From Myxococcaceae bacterium (GTDB lineage: Bacteria; Myxococcota; Myxococcia; Myxococcales; Myxococcaceae): a stretch of 64,000 nt of DNA. This document shows, one piece after another, positions 21,201 to 29,779 of this stretch (the first letter of the stretch is position 1; every line of letters begins with the position of its first letter). Location: contig SECN01000006.1 of NCBI GenBank assembly GCA_004173515.1, forward strand, positions 1 to 64,000, given 5' to 3'. A program made the position numbers and the translations under genes. A model generated the notes under the pieces. The model made no database searches. It was not told where the DNA came from and saw only the letters and a list, made by a program, of their open reading frames with translations.

Positions 21201-23946
21201 CCACCGTCGTCGGACTGAAGGTGACGCGGAAGGGCAGGGCGCGCTCCTCACCCGGGGCGATGATGGGCTCGGAGGAGTTGATGGCATCCACGGAGAACGC
21301 GGAGCCGCTCGGCAGCACGCGCGCCGCGGTGACCTTGAGGCCCTCCGACGCCTGGATGAGGTTGCGCAGCGTGAGCAGGTTGTTGACGTGGACCTGATCC
21401 ACCTGCCGTGAGCCGAAGTCGATGGCGTCGATCAGCCCGAAGATGGCGATGGGGCCGGCGGAGGTGCCCTTGACGATGAGCGTGCGCGCCAGGGCGACGT
21501 CATCGGTGGTGAAGAAGCGCAGCCGCGTCTCCAGGGCCCCGACGTCCGTGGGACGGAAGAGGACCTTCACCGTGGTGGACTGGTTCGGCTGCACCGTCTG
21601 GGGCAGGAAGTCGATGACCTGGAAGTGCGCGTTGCTGTCGGGCGTGACCTTCGACAGGAACAGGGCCTGGTTGCCGGTGTTGGTCAACGTCATGTCGGCG
21701 GAGGTTTCGCTGCCGGGGGCCACGTTCGGGAACACCAGCGTGTTGCTCGCCAGCGTCAGCTCCGGCGCCAGGGCCCGGCCGGTGATTGCCACCGAGGCCA
21801 CCGGCAGGGTCGCGGTGGTCTGGAAGGCGAGCGTGCGTGGGAAGGCCTCGCCCCAGGAGCTCGCGGCGAACGTCACGGTCACGATGGAGCTGCTGCGCGC
21901 CGGGATGATCAGCCCCGAGGCGGGGATGCCCGTGAGCGTGTACGGCGCCAGGGACTCCGGCGGCACCGGCGACACCGTGACGGGCCAGTTCGTCGGGTTG
22001 GTGAGCGTCACCTGGCGCGTGGTGGGGACGGCCGCGCCGACAATCGTGTCTCCGAAGGGCAGCGACGACGGGCTGACCGTCAGCGACGTCTTGCGCGCCG
22101 TGCCGCTCAAGGCGACATCCGACGGGCAGGTCGTGGAGGGCGACGTCGCGAAGGTGATGAGGCCATTCAGCGCGCCGCTCTCGTTGATGCCAGGGTCGAA
22201 GGTGATCAGCAGCTCGCGGCCGGCCGAACCCGGCGCCAGGGTGAACGCCGTGGTGGGGTTCATCGTGAAGCCAGGGCCGGTCAGGGTGGGGGTGACCGTC
22301 AGCGCGTTGGTGCCCGTGTTGGTGACGGTCACCCGCCTCAGCTCGCTCGCGGCGTCTCCGGACTCCTGCTGCGCGAAGTCGAACGACCGGGGCGACACCT
22401 CGATGCAGTTCGTGCCCGGGGTGGTGCTGCCCGCCAGGAACAGCCGGGGCGTGGGCACGGTCGTGTCATTGCTGTTGAAGAGCAGGGTCTCCGACGCGGC
22501 GCCCGGCTGTGACGGGCGGAACGTCACCGCCAGGCGCTGGGTCTCTCCGGCCGCGAGGGTGAAGCTCGCGGAGGGGTCCACGCGGAACGGGGAGCCCGGG
22601 GCCGGCGTCAGCGTGGTCACCTGGAGCAGCGTGTCGCCGCCGTTCTTGACCGTGACCTCCTGCGGGGCGCTGTCGGTGCCCACGGCGGTCTGGGGGAAGG
22701 ACAGCGTGTCGCGGCTCAGGACGATCTTCGCGGGGGCCAGGCCCTCGCCGTTGAGCCAGGCGAAGGGCGGGGTGGGGCACGTGGAGCTGTTGGCCAGGGT
22801 GAGCGCGCCCGTGAAGGTGCCGCGCGCGCCAGGCGTGAAGGACACGTTGAGCGTCCTCGAGCCGCCGGCCGGGATGTTCAGCGCGGTGCCAGGCACGCTG
22901 AAGGGGGCGGTGGCGGAAGGCACTTGGGAGAAGGCTTCGTTGCCCAGGTTGAGCACCGTGATGGGCTGCGTCGTCGTCGTGTTCAACGGCTGGGCGGTGA
23001 ACGTCAGGGAGGACTGCCCGAGCACCAGCAGCGAGCCGGTGCCCCGACCGTCGAGCGTCAACGTGAGCGATTGTGCTTCCGGATCATCCGTGTAGAGCGT
23101 CAGCGTGCCGTGGAAGTTGCCGGGCTGTCGTGGCGCGAACGCCACCCGGACGTCCATTCGCTGGGGGCTGCCCACCGGCATGGGGGGCACGGTGCAGGGC
23201 AGGGCACAGGCGACGCCCGCCGTGTCATACAGGCCCACGAAGGTGAAGCCGCCGGTGATGGCCGCGTGGTGCACCTTGCGCGACTTCGTGGAGGGGTTTC
23301 GAAGCGCCACCCCGTCCGTGTGCGTCGAGCATGACGGCTCGGAGCCGAAGTCGACGGAGGAGTCCGACAGGTTCAGCGGGAACTCCTGCACCACGATGAC
23401 TCCGGCGTCCGAGCCGGCGTCCTGCGTGCCCGCGTCGAGGGTCCCTGCATCGCCCGAACCGGCATCGCCTCCGGAACCTGCGTCGGTGGAACCGGCATCG
23501 CCTCCGGAGCCCGCGTCTGTGGAGCCCGCGTCGAGGGGACCGGCATCGCCTCCGGAGCCGGCGTCGAGGGTCCCCGCGTCGCCTGATCCGGCATCGGTCG
23601 AACCCGCGTCGAGGGTCCCCGCGTCACCAGGACCCGCATCGGTGGAACCCGCATCGCCTCCGGAGCCCGCGTCGATGACGCCAGCGTCGAGGGGACCGGC
23701 ATCGCCTCCGGAACCCGCGTCGATGGCGCCAGCGTCGATGGCCCCCGCATCGCCACCGGCGCCGGCATCAATGACGCCCGCGTCGGTGGAGCCGGCATCG
23801 CCGTCACCCGCGTCATCCGCGCCAGCATCTCCCCCATCCGCGAGGAAGGCCCTCTGGGTTTGAAGGATCGCCGCCTCGTCCCCATCGGGGCCACAGGCGG
23901 TGAGCAGGCATATCGAGGCCGTGAGGAGGAAGAGGATGCGGTTCAT
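18295..23946 (-). CDS. Giant choice-of-anchor-D lipoprotein with MYXO-CTERM-like tail
   Basis: 1883 residues from ATG 23946, which has GAGG just upstream; the longer frame to 24105 overlaps tssJ. The N-terminus MNRILFLLTASICLLTAC is a lipoprotein signal with cysteine 18. Residues ~40-182 are an Asp-Ala-Gly-rich low-complexity tract. The bulk is a string of Ig-like choice-of-anchor-D (ASPM/SPD-2/Hydin-like) domains, recognisable by repeated blocks such as VTVKNGGDTLLQV, VTNTGTNALTV and LTNTGNQALFLSKV followed by FRP/FxP strands. The C-terminus GGGCSCGTSGEGGAAMALLLLLGWALGRQARR fits a MYXO-CTERM sorting signal. It sits ten bases after tssJ in the T6SS operon. A surface or envelope-spanning role is likely; a direct role in secretion is unproven. 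Confidence 0.85.
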   Translation of the reverse strand: MNRILFLLTASICLLTACGPDGDEAAILQTQRAFLADGGDAGADDAGDGDAGSTDAGVIDAGAGGDAGAIDAGAIDAGSGGDAGPLDAGVIDAGSGGDAGSTDAGPGDAGTLDAGSTDAGSGDAGTLDAGSGGDAGPLDAGSTDAGSGGDAGSTDAGSGGDAGSGDAGTLDAGTQDAGSDAGVIVVQEFPLNLSDSSVDFGSEPSCSTHTDGVALRNPSTKSRKVHHAAITGGFTFVGLYDTAGVACALPCTVPPMPVGSPQRMDVRVAFAPRQPGNFHGTLTLYTDDPEAQSLTLTLDGRGTGSLLVLGQSSLTFTAQPLNTTTTQPITVLNLGNEAFSQVPSATAPFSVPGTALNIPAGGSRTLNVSFTPGARGTFTGALTLANSSTCPTPPFAWLNGEGLAPAKIVLSRDTLSFPQTAVGTDSAPQEVTVKNGGDTLLQVTTLTPAPGSPFRVDPSASFTLAAGETQRLAVTFRPSQPGAASETLLFNSNDTTVPTPRLFLAGSTTPGTNCIEVSPRSFDFAQQESGDAASELRRVTVTNTGTNALTVTPTLTGPGFTMNPTTAFTLAPGSAGRELLITFDPGINESGALNGLITFATSPSTTCPSDVALSGTARKTSLTVSPSSLPFGDTIVGAAVPTTRQVTLTNPTNWPVTVSPVPPESLAPYTLTGIPASGLIIPARSSSIVTVTFAASSWGEAFPRTLAFQTTATLPVASVAITGRALAPELTLASNTLVFPNVAPGSETSADMTLTNTGNQALFLSKVTPDSNAHFQVIDFLPQTVQPNQSTTVKVLFRPTDVGALETRLRFFTTDDVALARTLIVKGTSAGPIAIFGLIDAIDFGSRQVDQVHVNNLLTLRNLIQASEGLKVTAARVLPSGSAFSVDAINSSEPIIAPGEERALPFRVTFSPTTVGKQHQDTLEIVYQGVVTGVTATRRFVLTGRGADAVMTAPTEAIDFPATLPGATSQRTLTITNAGLVPIDLLSVRTTPDAYFRSSVDQWPDTIIPAGGTRRIVLTFNPTATGFESSQLEIRLKKSPNVVALSRELSGVGAFAKLELSNNQIIFGEVPRLGTDTRSITLRNSGSATLTVNNVTTSGPFTAKLNGGVFPLNLTKDSTAQLDVTFRPEDAGDVTATLHVLSNSDQTTDLSLFASGRGTVPLLVLPGGASPKFAPQALGIEGPRQPLVVKNDGRAPLVVYSANVPGDFCLRPDDGTQTEGCPSFLPGFTVLPGEVHSFLVSAKPSARGNITSVLTIVSNAVTTPNTVQLVVEGVGSVSLPSSAVVFGPVNFGSHADQVVTVTNTGITSAQVSLDFAAGSPWRSEFSALGLPLVVPAGGSAPLTLRFQPQGATGGLRTLTATLSVGGTASQVPLTLTLQGTATSARLDVTRRDGVDFDGALDFGGTRVNTTSEFIGLRLTHAASSGTADAGTDGGSETGAGLLTVQDITLDGEDAKSFVLQKPTMPVKLVPGGSMELSLQFHPDVQRKFNAVLRITSDDSQASTLLVTLGGRGRTNQLSLSTPTLEFGARVAESSAAATRSVRLTNESLQPLKVQGLEIIGVAENSEPSHFSVEGGPTLPITLAAQESKELFIKFVPRPDVTSKAALAVVTNDLESPVAQVTLSGRGLSTVFRALSRTLDFGTVRQAETVTTKVSLTNDSTQELVLIQPKVEGPQATNFVVVSPTIGAEGRALPPGDSLSLELKYDTSQVASSKATLVLGTKDQERAALIAVSGVTVASFLTLEPMELDLGWVDIGATSAPRTVTLTNQSASPARLSVIENTHPAFEIDASALDAELAPGAQATVNILFHPQVGGPAEGTLRLRLRGETNAEASLTLKGQARTLGGTGGGCSCGTSGEGGAAMALLLLLGWALGRQARRPQARG
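23401..23829 (-). repeat. Asp-Ala-Gly coding repeat tract
   Basis: About 430 bp of imperfect short repeats encode DAG-containing units (DAGSGGDAG, DAGSTDAG, DAGTLDAG, DAGVIDAG) at residues 40-182 of the anchor-D lipoprotein. Such a linker would hold the Ig-like array away from the lipid anchor and carries strong negative charge. Confidence 0.85.
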
Positions 23947-23956
23947 GGGAACGACC

Positions 23957-24475
23957 TCATTTGCCTGCGGTAAGGGCCGGGGCCTTGGCCGCGGGAAGGG
24001 TGGGCGCCGCTGGGGCGGCGGGAGGCTCGGGGGGCTTGGAGGCGTCATCGCCCCCGGGTTCGCGCGGCTCCGCGGGCTGCGTGCCGGTGCGGATGCGCCC
24101 TTCAAGCAACTCGATGTCCAGCGAGCCGGGCGCGGGCGCGTTGACGAACTGCTGCCAGGTGCCGTCCGGCGCGGTGAACAGGAAGGACACCGCCACCGGC
24201 GCGCCGTCCGGCAGGGGCACCTTCATGCGCTGGAGCGTGCCCGGGTAGATGAGCGCGGAGAGCAACACGTCCGCGTCCGGTTGGAAGACGCGCGCGGAGA
24301 CCTCGCCATAGGACTCGATGGCGAACTGCTTCGGATCCACCTTGCGCACCAGCATGTAGAGCGGACGGCCCTGGTTCGTGCCCGAAGGCGCCTTCACGCT
24401 CAGGTGCAGCGTGCTCGCCTGACAGCCGGTCAGCAGGCACAGGGCCGCCGGAATGCATCTCGCCAGCAGTCTCAT
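23957..24475 (-). CDS. tssJ: Type VI secretion outer-membrane lipoprotein TssJ
   Basis: 172 residues. The signal peptide MRLLARCIPAALCLLTGC ends in a lipobox with cysteine 18. The mature part begins with the beta strand ASTLHLSVKAPSGTN and then PLYMLVRKVDPKQF, as in TssJ (SciN), which anchors the TssLM membrane complex to the outer membrane. The C-terminal ~45 residues are a proline/alanine-rich tail (PPEPPAAPAAPTLPAAKAP) not needed for the fold. The start overlaps the tssM stop by four bases, matching the usual tssM-tssJ partnership. Confidence 0.85.
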   Translation of the reverse strand: MRLLARCIPAALCLLTGCQASTLHLSVKAPSGTNQGRPLYMLVRKVDPKQFAIESYGEVSARVFQPDADVLLSALIYPGTLQRMKVPLPDGAPVAVSFLFTAPDGTWQQFVNAPAPGSLDIELLEGRIRTGTQPAEPREPGGDDASKPPEPPAAPAAPTLPAAKAPALTAGK

Positions 24476-27400
24476 CGCGGCACCTCTCGGAAGGGGGTCC
24501 AGGGTTCACCCTTGATGCCAAAGCGCAGCTCCATCACCCCGTCCATGGACGCGCCGCCCCTCGCTCGCAGCGACCACTGCCGGTGCTGCTGTTCGCCGGT
24601 GGCCTGTGACGACTCCAGCAGCCGGAAGCAGCTCCACGCCGAACGCGACTTCTCCAGCGACGCGTACTGCACCGACTGATCCGCGGGCGCGCGCACCTCC
24701 AGCATCAGCGACGCCGTCTGCTGGTCCCACCACGACAGCGGGAACTCCTGCCACGACGGGCTCTGGTTGTAGGCCAGGAAGGTCGTCTTGCCGCACTTGA
24801 GCGAGCCCAGCGTCACGAAGCTTCCCGGCGTGGGCGCCTTCGGAAGCGGCAGCGGCATCACCTGCAACAGCAGCGGTCGGGGCCTTCCCTCGTTGTCCCA
24901 CAGCACGCGGGCCAGCCGTGACAGCCGCCCCAACGTGGGCAGCATCCCCGGGGGCAGCGTGAGCCGCGACTGGAGCGCGCCGCGCGCCACCCACTCCGTG
25001 CCGCGCTCCTCGCACACCGGTGACAGCACCCGCGTGACGAAGTCCCAGAACGCGCCGTCCTGCCGGCGCAATATCTCCAGGTCTCCCGGCTCCACCTCCT
25101 GCGCCGCGTCCGGTGAGAACGGGTAGCGCCCCAGCAGTGGACGCAAGAGCCGCCCGGACGCATCCGCCCACTGCCGCTCCAGCGTCCGTTCAATCTCCCG
25201 CTGACCCAGCTCCCGGACGGCGAGGAACGGCTGGCGGAAGGGCTGCCGCAACTCTCCAATCAGCCCCTGTTGATCCAACCACGCGTCCACCTTGTGCAGG
25301 TACGAGGTGTCGTCCTCCAGCATCATGGAGAAGGCCAGGCGGCCCAGCGGCGTCAGCAGCTCCGGCAGTCGCGCGGCCCCGTTGGGTGGCGGCGGCGTGC
25401 CCGCCACGGCCCCGGTGAGCGACGCGGTCGCCTCCGCCGGCACGACGCCCTGGCGGGGCACCGCGTTCAGTTCGTCCGCCAACTGGGCCACCAGCGCGCG
25501 GTACGGGTTGAGCGCGGCGTAGTTGCCGCTGTCATCCGGTTTCATCACCGTGGCGATGGGCTTGAACGGCGCCACCGCGTTGCGCAGCGATTCGTAGAAC
25601 GGCCCGTCCAGCGGCTCCAACGCCACGCCCTGGGACACGTCGCGCAGCATGTCCACCAGCTCCGAGGAGGGCTGGGTGAGGCGCGACAGCTCCTCCGTCA
25701 GGAGCGCGGGCACCACGGCCTGGAAGCGGTAGCTGGACACGCGCTGGAACAGGCGGTTCCTGTACTGGAGCGCGAACTGGTTCACCTTGCGGCGCACGTG
25801 CTCCTGGCGCTGCGACGCTTCCTCCACCGACAGCCCGGAGCCCTTGATGCGCTGGGTGAACTCGTCCACCAGCGGACGCAGCCGCGTGTCGAACTCCAGC
25901 CGGTCCGTCGCGAGCCCCAGGCCGCCTCGGGAGGCGGTCGCGTCCTCGCCCGGTGCCACCGTGCCGAAGGGCATGCGCCCCGTCTTCTCGTGGTAGCGCA
26001 GCAGCGCCTGGTGCAGCAGCCGCGAGCCGTCCTTGGGGCGGAACTCGAAGGTGCTCTGCAACACCGTCACCTGGAGCACCGCCGGCCCGCTGCCCGGCAG
26101 CCACAGGCCGTCGCGCACCAGCAGCTCCGCCACGCTCAGCTTCTGCACCGCCTTCACGCCCAGGTAGGCCTCCTCCTCCATGCGCAGGACGTTGGAGAGC
26201 ACCTCGCGGTGGTCGTTCATCCACGCCACCGTGTTCAGCGTGGAGGGGATGCCCCGGAAGCGGCTGGTGTCCACCCGCGCCTCGGAGGCGGCCAGCAGCT
26301 CCAGCGCGCGCGGCAGGCTGCTGAAGCGCGCGCTGTCATCCAGCAGCGCCTGAAGCCGCCGCCGCTCGTCCTGCATGGCCTCCAGGTCCGCGTCCAGCCG
26401 CTCCAGCACCTGCGGCTCCACGGACCGGTTCTGCAACAGGTCCTGCAACCGCTTCAGGTGCGACTGCCACGGCGACAGCTGCGCCTCCAGGGTGAGCGGC
26501 TCCGGGAAGGGCCAGCGCGCCCAGTCCGACTCCGGCGTCTCCGGCGCCTTCCACGGCGGGTCGCTCATCAGCACGTAGTCCGCGACCAGCGACTCGCTCA
26601 GCCCCACCGCCGACACCCACGAGCGCCCCGCATCCAACGTCGCGGCCTCTCCGGCGGCCTCCGGCGTGCTGGCCTCCGGGATGAAGCTCCAGGTGGGGCG
26701 GGACTTCAGGCTCGCGAGCACCAGTTGCCCCAGCGCCTCGTCGCGCGAGCCGTGCAGCGCGGCCAGCAGGTAGATGACCTGTTCGGGCCGGCACGTCTCC
26801 GGCTGGCGGTGGCACTTCTCCAGCGCGGGCCGGATGTGCGCTTCGCGGATGCCCCGCGCCAGGCGCTGACGCAGGTCCTCGCGCGCGTCGGTGAAGCTGT
26901 AGCGCAAGAGCGGCCAGGTCCCCATCGCCCGCCACAGCACGTCCAGCGACTGGCCGGCCGCGAGCACCTGATCCTGCACGACGCCGCCGGACACCTCCTG
27001 GCCCTGGTCGCGCATGCGCTGCACCGTCTCCTCGAAGCGCACCACGCGCGTCCGGGCCTGCCCCAGCCGCCACGTGAAGTGGCCGTAGGCGGCCCCCAGC
27101 GGCAGCGCGCACGCGAGCCCCAGCAGCACCGCGCGGCGCAGGTGCGTGTTCAGGTAGCGCTGGCGCACGGCCCTCGCGGCGCTGGCCTCGGTGGACACCG
27201 ACAACACACCCGGATCCCGCGCGTCCGCGTCCGCGGAGGACAGCGACACCGTCGTCAGGCGGGGCGCGTACGCCAGCGTCTGGCCCTCCATCAGCGCCGC
27301 GACGAAGCGCGCCAGCGCCTCGAAGGGCTGATGGCCCTGCGAATAGAAGCGCTCCAGCCGCTCGAAGGACTCCACCGGCAGCGCCGTCAGGCCCAGCGCC

Positions 27401-28164
27401 AGGTACTGCTCCTGCGACTTGAGCAGCGTGGACAGCTGCTTCTCCTGACCGGGGGCGGGCAGGGGGAAGCGCAGCGGCACATGGTGCGCGCGCAGCAGCC
27501 GCGCGAAGTCCCCGTAGCCCTCGCGCTCATCCAGGTGGGTCAGGCACACGCGTGTCTCCAGCGCGCCCTCCCGCACCTCCGCCAGCAGGTTGAGCTTGCC
27601 GCGCAGCAGCTGCGCCGCCCGGCGGACCTCGTCCGGAGGCGTGTCCGACAGCCAGCGCGCGTCCAGCACCAGCACCGCGAGCGCCTGCTGCCCGTGGCCG
27701 AAGCTGTCCTTCCACAGCCGGCGCAGGGCCTCGCCCGCCTCCTTGGATTCGTCCTCCAGCAACTGCGCGGACACCTCCAGGGCGACCTCGTCCGCGCCCA
27801 GGTACACCTGGAGCAGCGAGTCCGTGAGGAGGCTGGGCAGGAACTGCCGCGCCTGCCGCTTCCAGTCCAGGTCCAGCTCGATGAGCCGCGACTTGCCCGA
27901 GCCCGCGGGGCCCAGCACCACCACACCCGGCAGGTCACCCACCGCCACGCGGTGGCGCAGCGGCAGGCCGGCCAGGAACTTCTGGCGCACCTGCACCAGC
28001 CGGTTGCGCGCCATGGGCGGGGGGCCGGACTCGGCGGGCGCGGCCTTGCGCTTGCGCAGCCACACGAGCAGCGGCACGCCCAGGGCGAGCAGCGCCAGGG
28101 CCAGCAGCACCCACGGCTTCCACGCGGGCGGGACGAACGACGTCAGTTTGCGGAACACCTCCAT
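24472..28164 (-). CDS. tssM: Type VI secretion membrane subunit TssM (IcmF)
   Basis: 1230 residues. An N-terminal membrane segment (PWVLLALALLALGVPLLVWL) is followed by a cytoplasmic NTPase-like domain with Walker A VVLGPAGSGKSRLIELD, and a further membrane segment near 350 (AVLLGLACALPLGAAY). The remaining ~850 residues form the large periplasmic IcmF-related region, ending in a beta-rich TssJ-binding domain. TssM forms the trans-envelope channel with TssL and TssJ. The Walker A motif is intact. It starts three bases after the small ORF and overlaps tssJ. No frameshift is seen. Confidence 0.92.
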   Translation of the reverse strand: MEVFRKLTSFVPPAWKPWVLLALALLALGVPLLVWLRKRKAAPAESGPPPMARNRLVQVRQKFLAGLPLRHRVAVGDLPGVVVLGPAGSGKSRLIELDLDWKRQARQFLPSLLTDSLLQVYLGADEVALEVSAQLLEDESKEAGEALRRLWKDSFGHGQQALAVLVLDARWLSDTPPDEVRRAAQLLRGKLNLLAEVREGALETRVCLTHLDEREGYGDFARLLRAHHVPLRFPLPAPGQEKQLSTLLKSQEQYLALGLTALPVESFERLERFYSQGHQPFEALARFVAALMEGQTLAYAPRLTTVSLSSADADARDPGVLSVSTEASAARAVRQRYLNTHLRRAVLLGLACALPLGAAYGHFTWRLGQARTRVVRFEETVQRMRDQGQEVSGGVVQDQVLAAGQSLDVLWRAMGTWPLLRYSFTDAREDLRQRLARGIREAHIRPALEKCHRQPETCRPEQVIYLLAALHGSRDEALGQLVLASLKSRPTWSFIPEASTPEAAGEAATLDAGRSWVSAVGLSESLVADYVLMSDPPWKAPETPESDWARWPFPEPLTLEAQLSPWQSHLKRLQDLLQNRSVEPQVLERLDADLEAMQDERRRLQALLDDSARFSSLPRALELLAASEARVDTSRFRGIPSTLNTVAWMNDHREVLSNVLRMEEEAYLGVKAVQKLSVAELLVRDGLWLPGSGPAVLQVTVLQSTFEFRPKDGSRLLHQALLRYHEKTGRMPFGTVAPGEDATASRGGLGLATDRLEFDTRLRPLVDEFTQRIKGSGLSVEEASQRQEHVRRKVNQFALQYRNRLFQRVSSYRFQAVVPALLTEELSRLTQPSSELVDMLRDVSQGVALEPLDGPFYESLRNAVAPFKPIATVMKPDDSGNYAALNPYRALVAQLADELNAVPRQGVVPAEATASLTGAVAGTPPPPNGAARLPELLTPLGRLAFSMMLEDDTSYLHKVDAWLDQQGLIGELRQPFRQPFLAVRELGQREIERTLERQWADASGRLLRPLLGRYPFSPDAAQEVEPGDLEILRRQDGAFWDFVTRVLSPVCEERGTEWVARGALQSRLTLPPGMLPTLGRLSRLARVLWDNEGRPRPLLLQVMPLPLPKAPTPGSFVTLGSLKCGKTTFLAYNQSPSWQEFPLSWWDQQTASLMLEVRAPADQSVQYASLEKSRSAWSCFRLLESSQATGEQQHRQWSLRARGGASMDGVMELRFGIKGEPWTPFREVPR

Positions 28165-28167
28165 GGC

Positions 28168-28500
28168 TCAGCGCTCTCCCCATCCCGTGGTGTTCCGGGC
28201 CCGCCCGGAGCGGTGCAGTGCTTCCAGGACGTCTTCCAGCGTGTCCAACGTGCTCTTGAGCGCCGCGCACGACGCCTGCTGCGCTTCGGGCGCCAGGCGC
28301 GCCTCACCCGGTCCCGGCAGCAGCGCGGCCAGTCCCTGATGCAGGTCCTCCAACATGGGGCCCATGCCGGCGCGCCCGGCGCCGAAGCGCTCGTCGATGA
28401 GGCGCTGGAACTCCTGGAGCACCTTCGGCGCGGACTCGAGGCCCGGCGCGGCGGGGGCGCCCGGGGCTCCGGCCGCGGGGCGTGGGGGCGCGGCCATCAT
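28168..28500 (-). CDS. Small hypothetical protein (110 aa) between tssL and tssM
   Basis: Starts at ATG 28500 (or the adjacent ATG 28497), overlapping the tssL stop, and ends three bases before tssM. After an Ala/Pro-rich N-terminus (MMAAPPRPAAGAPGAPAAPG) it is helical: VLQEFQRLIDERFG, GPMLEDLHQGLAALL, AALKSTLDTLEDVLEALHRSG. No membrane segment is seen. Its place inside the tssL-tssM pair suggests a small cytoplasmic accessory of the membrane complex. The family is not recognised. The longer antisense-like frame reaching 29070 is an artefact of tssL. Confidence 0.65.
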   Translation of the reverse strand: MMAAPPRPAAGAPGAPAAPGLESAPKVLQEFQRLIDERFGAGRAGMGPMLEDLHQGLAALLPGPGEARLAPEAQQASCAALKSTLDTLEDVLEALHRSGRARNTTGWGER

Positions 28501-29135
28501 CGCGTCACCCACCACAGGACGCCCTGCAGTCCCAGCACGCAGCCGGCCGCGACGGCGTAGTACCGGCCGGGAAACGCGTAGAGCAGGGGCCCTGCCGCTT
28601 CGCCGGAGTCGTCGGGGGCGGGCGCGGGCGGGGGCGTCACGATGCGCGCCGACAGCCGCTCCTGGTACTCGCGCAGCTTCGCGGTGTGTCCCAGGTAGCG
28701 CCCGCCGAAGCCCGCGGTGATGCAGAAGTGGAGCATCTCGAAGAGCAGCGGGGGAGAGCCCGGCTCGTCCAGCCGCTGATCCGCCAGCGTGAAGAAGGCC
28801 TCGCCGCCGCCGTCCTCGCCGAAGAGGCGGTACTGCAAGAGGGGCCACAGCGGCTGCTCCGCGTCCGCGAGCCGCAGCAGCACGCGCTCGTCCACCAGGT
28901 ACGTGAAGGGCTTGAGCGCGTCCTTCACCTCCTCGTCGCGGGCGTGCTCGCCCAGGCCCGCGCGCAGCCGCTCCACCACCTCCACCAGCTGCTCCTGGAG
29001 AAGCTTCAGGCCCTCGCGGCCCAACAGCACGCCCGTCGCGGCGGCGCCGGGCGCCGTCGTGGGCAGCCACTGCTCCAGCACGGCCTGGGCCTGTCGGTAC
29101 TGCGTGAAGACCACCTGCCAGTGCTCCAGCTTCAT
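28497..29135 (-). CDS. tssL: Type VI secretion membrane subunit TssL (DotU)
   Basis: 212 residues starting MKLEHWQVVFTQYRQAQ. The DotU-type helical cytoplasmic domain shows VKDALKPFTYLVDERVLLRLAD, LLQYRLFG and LLFEMLHFCITAGFGGRYLG. The chain ends in one membrane helix (YYAVAAGCVLGLQGVLWWVT) with no peptidoglycan-binding extension. TssL pairs with TssM and docks the baseplate. The gene lies between the beta-helix gene (10-bp gap) and the small ORF, in the expected operon position. Family length and topology agree. Confidence 0.9.
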   Translation of the reverse strand: MKLEHWQVVFTQYRQAQAVLEQWLPTTAPGAAATGVLLGREGLKLLQEQLVEVVERLRAGLGEHARDEEVKDALKPFTYLVDERVLLRLADAEQPLWPLLQYRLFGEDGGGEAFFTLADQRLDEPGSPPLLFEMLHFCITAGFGGRYLGHTAKLREYQERLSARIVTPPPAPAPDDSGEAAGPLLYAFPGRYYAVAAGCVLGLQGVLWWVTR

Positions 29136-29145
29136 CGCGCCCCCC

Positions 29146-29745
29146 TCAACCCACGTTCACCATGGAGCCGCTCACGGTGGTCATGCCGCCCTTGAGCTCC
29201 GCCATCGCATCCGACTTGAGCGCCAGCTGCGCCTGCCCCGTCACCTTCACCACGGGGGCCGCCACCACCACGTCCTTGGTGCCATCCAGCTTCACCGTCG
29301 GCGCCTTCAGCGCCACCGGCCCCGTCTTGCCCTCCACGTCCACCTTCTCGCCCTCCACGCTGAAGGCCTTCGTGGCCTTGAGCGTCACCGCCTTGTCGGA
29401 GCTGAGCGACGCGTCCGCCTTCGCCTTCTGCGTCAGCGTGTCCTCGGTGGTGAGCGTGAAGGCCTTCTTGCTCTCCAGCGCGAACGTGTCGTCGCTCTTC
29501 CATGACGACGTCTTCGACGAGGTGACCTCGATGGTCTCCGCCTTCAGCACGAAGGACTTGCAGGTGACGGTGACGCTGTCCTGCTTCTGCACCACGGTGC
29601 TCGTCGCGTCGTTGCCCTTCACCTGCAGCGTGATGGACTCGCCGTCCATCGTCACCGTCTGGAGGATCTTCCCGTCCTTGTCCTCCGTGGTGAGGATGAG
29701 GCCCTTCTCCTTGTCCATTTCGATGATGCAGATGAGCTTGGGCAT
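29146..29745 (-). CDS. Stand-alone beta-helix protein resembling a spike tip extension
   Basis: 199 residues starting MPKLICIIEMDKEKGLILTTED. From residue ~30 on the sequence is a monotonous series of short Val/Thr/Lys strands (DSVTVTCKSFVLKAETIEVTSS, TGPVALKAPTVKLDGTKDV), as in the triple-stranded beta-helix of gp5 or the C-terminal DUF2345-type extension of VgrG. Here it is a separate gene between tssK and tssL. It could trimerise and extend the short VgrG-like protein encoded at 37177-38817, or be a substrate. The fold reading is from pattern only. Confidence 0.6.
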   Translation of the reverse strand: MPKLICIIEMDKEKGLILTTEDKDGKILQTVTMDGESITLQVKGNDATSTVVQKQDSVTVTCKSFVLKAETIEVTSSKTSSWKSDDTFALESKKAFTLTTEDTLTQKAKADASLSSDKAVTLKATKAFSVEGEKVDVEGKTGPVALKAPTVKLDGTKDVVVAAPVVKVTGQAQLALKSDAMAELKGGMTTVSGSMVNVG

Positions 29746-29779
29746 GGGCGAGCGTCCCCTTCAGGCGTGGCGTGCGTCC

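Noticed and set aside
23105..23863. Plus-strand frame rich in Pro-Ala-Ser repeats
   Set aside because: Mirror image of the Asp-Ala-Gly repeat of the anchor-D lipoprotein on the minus strand, which has a signal peptide and operon context.
25270..28560. 1096-residue plus-strand frame opposite tssM
   Set aside because: Antisense shadow of a clear tssM with composition driven by GC bias; no domain pattern.
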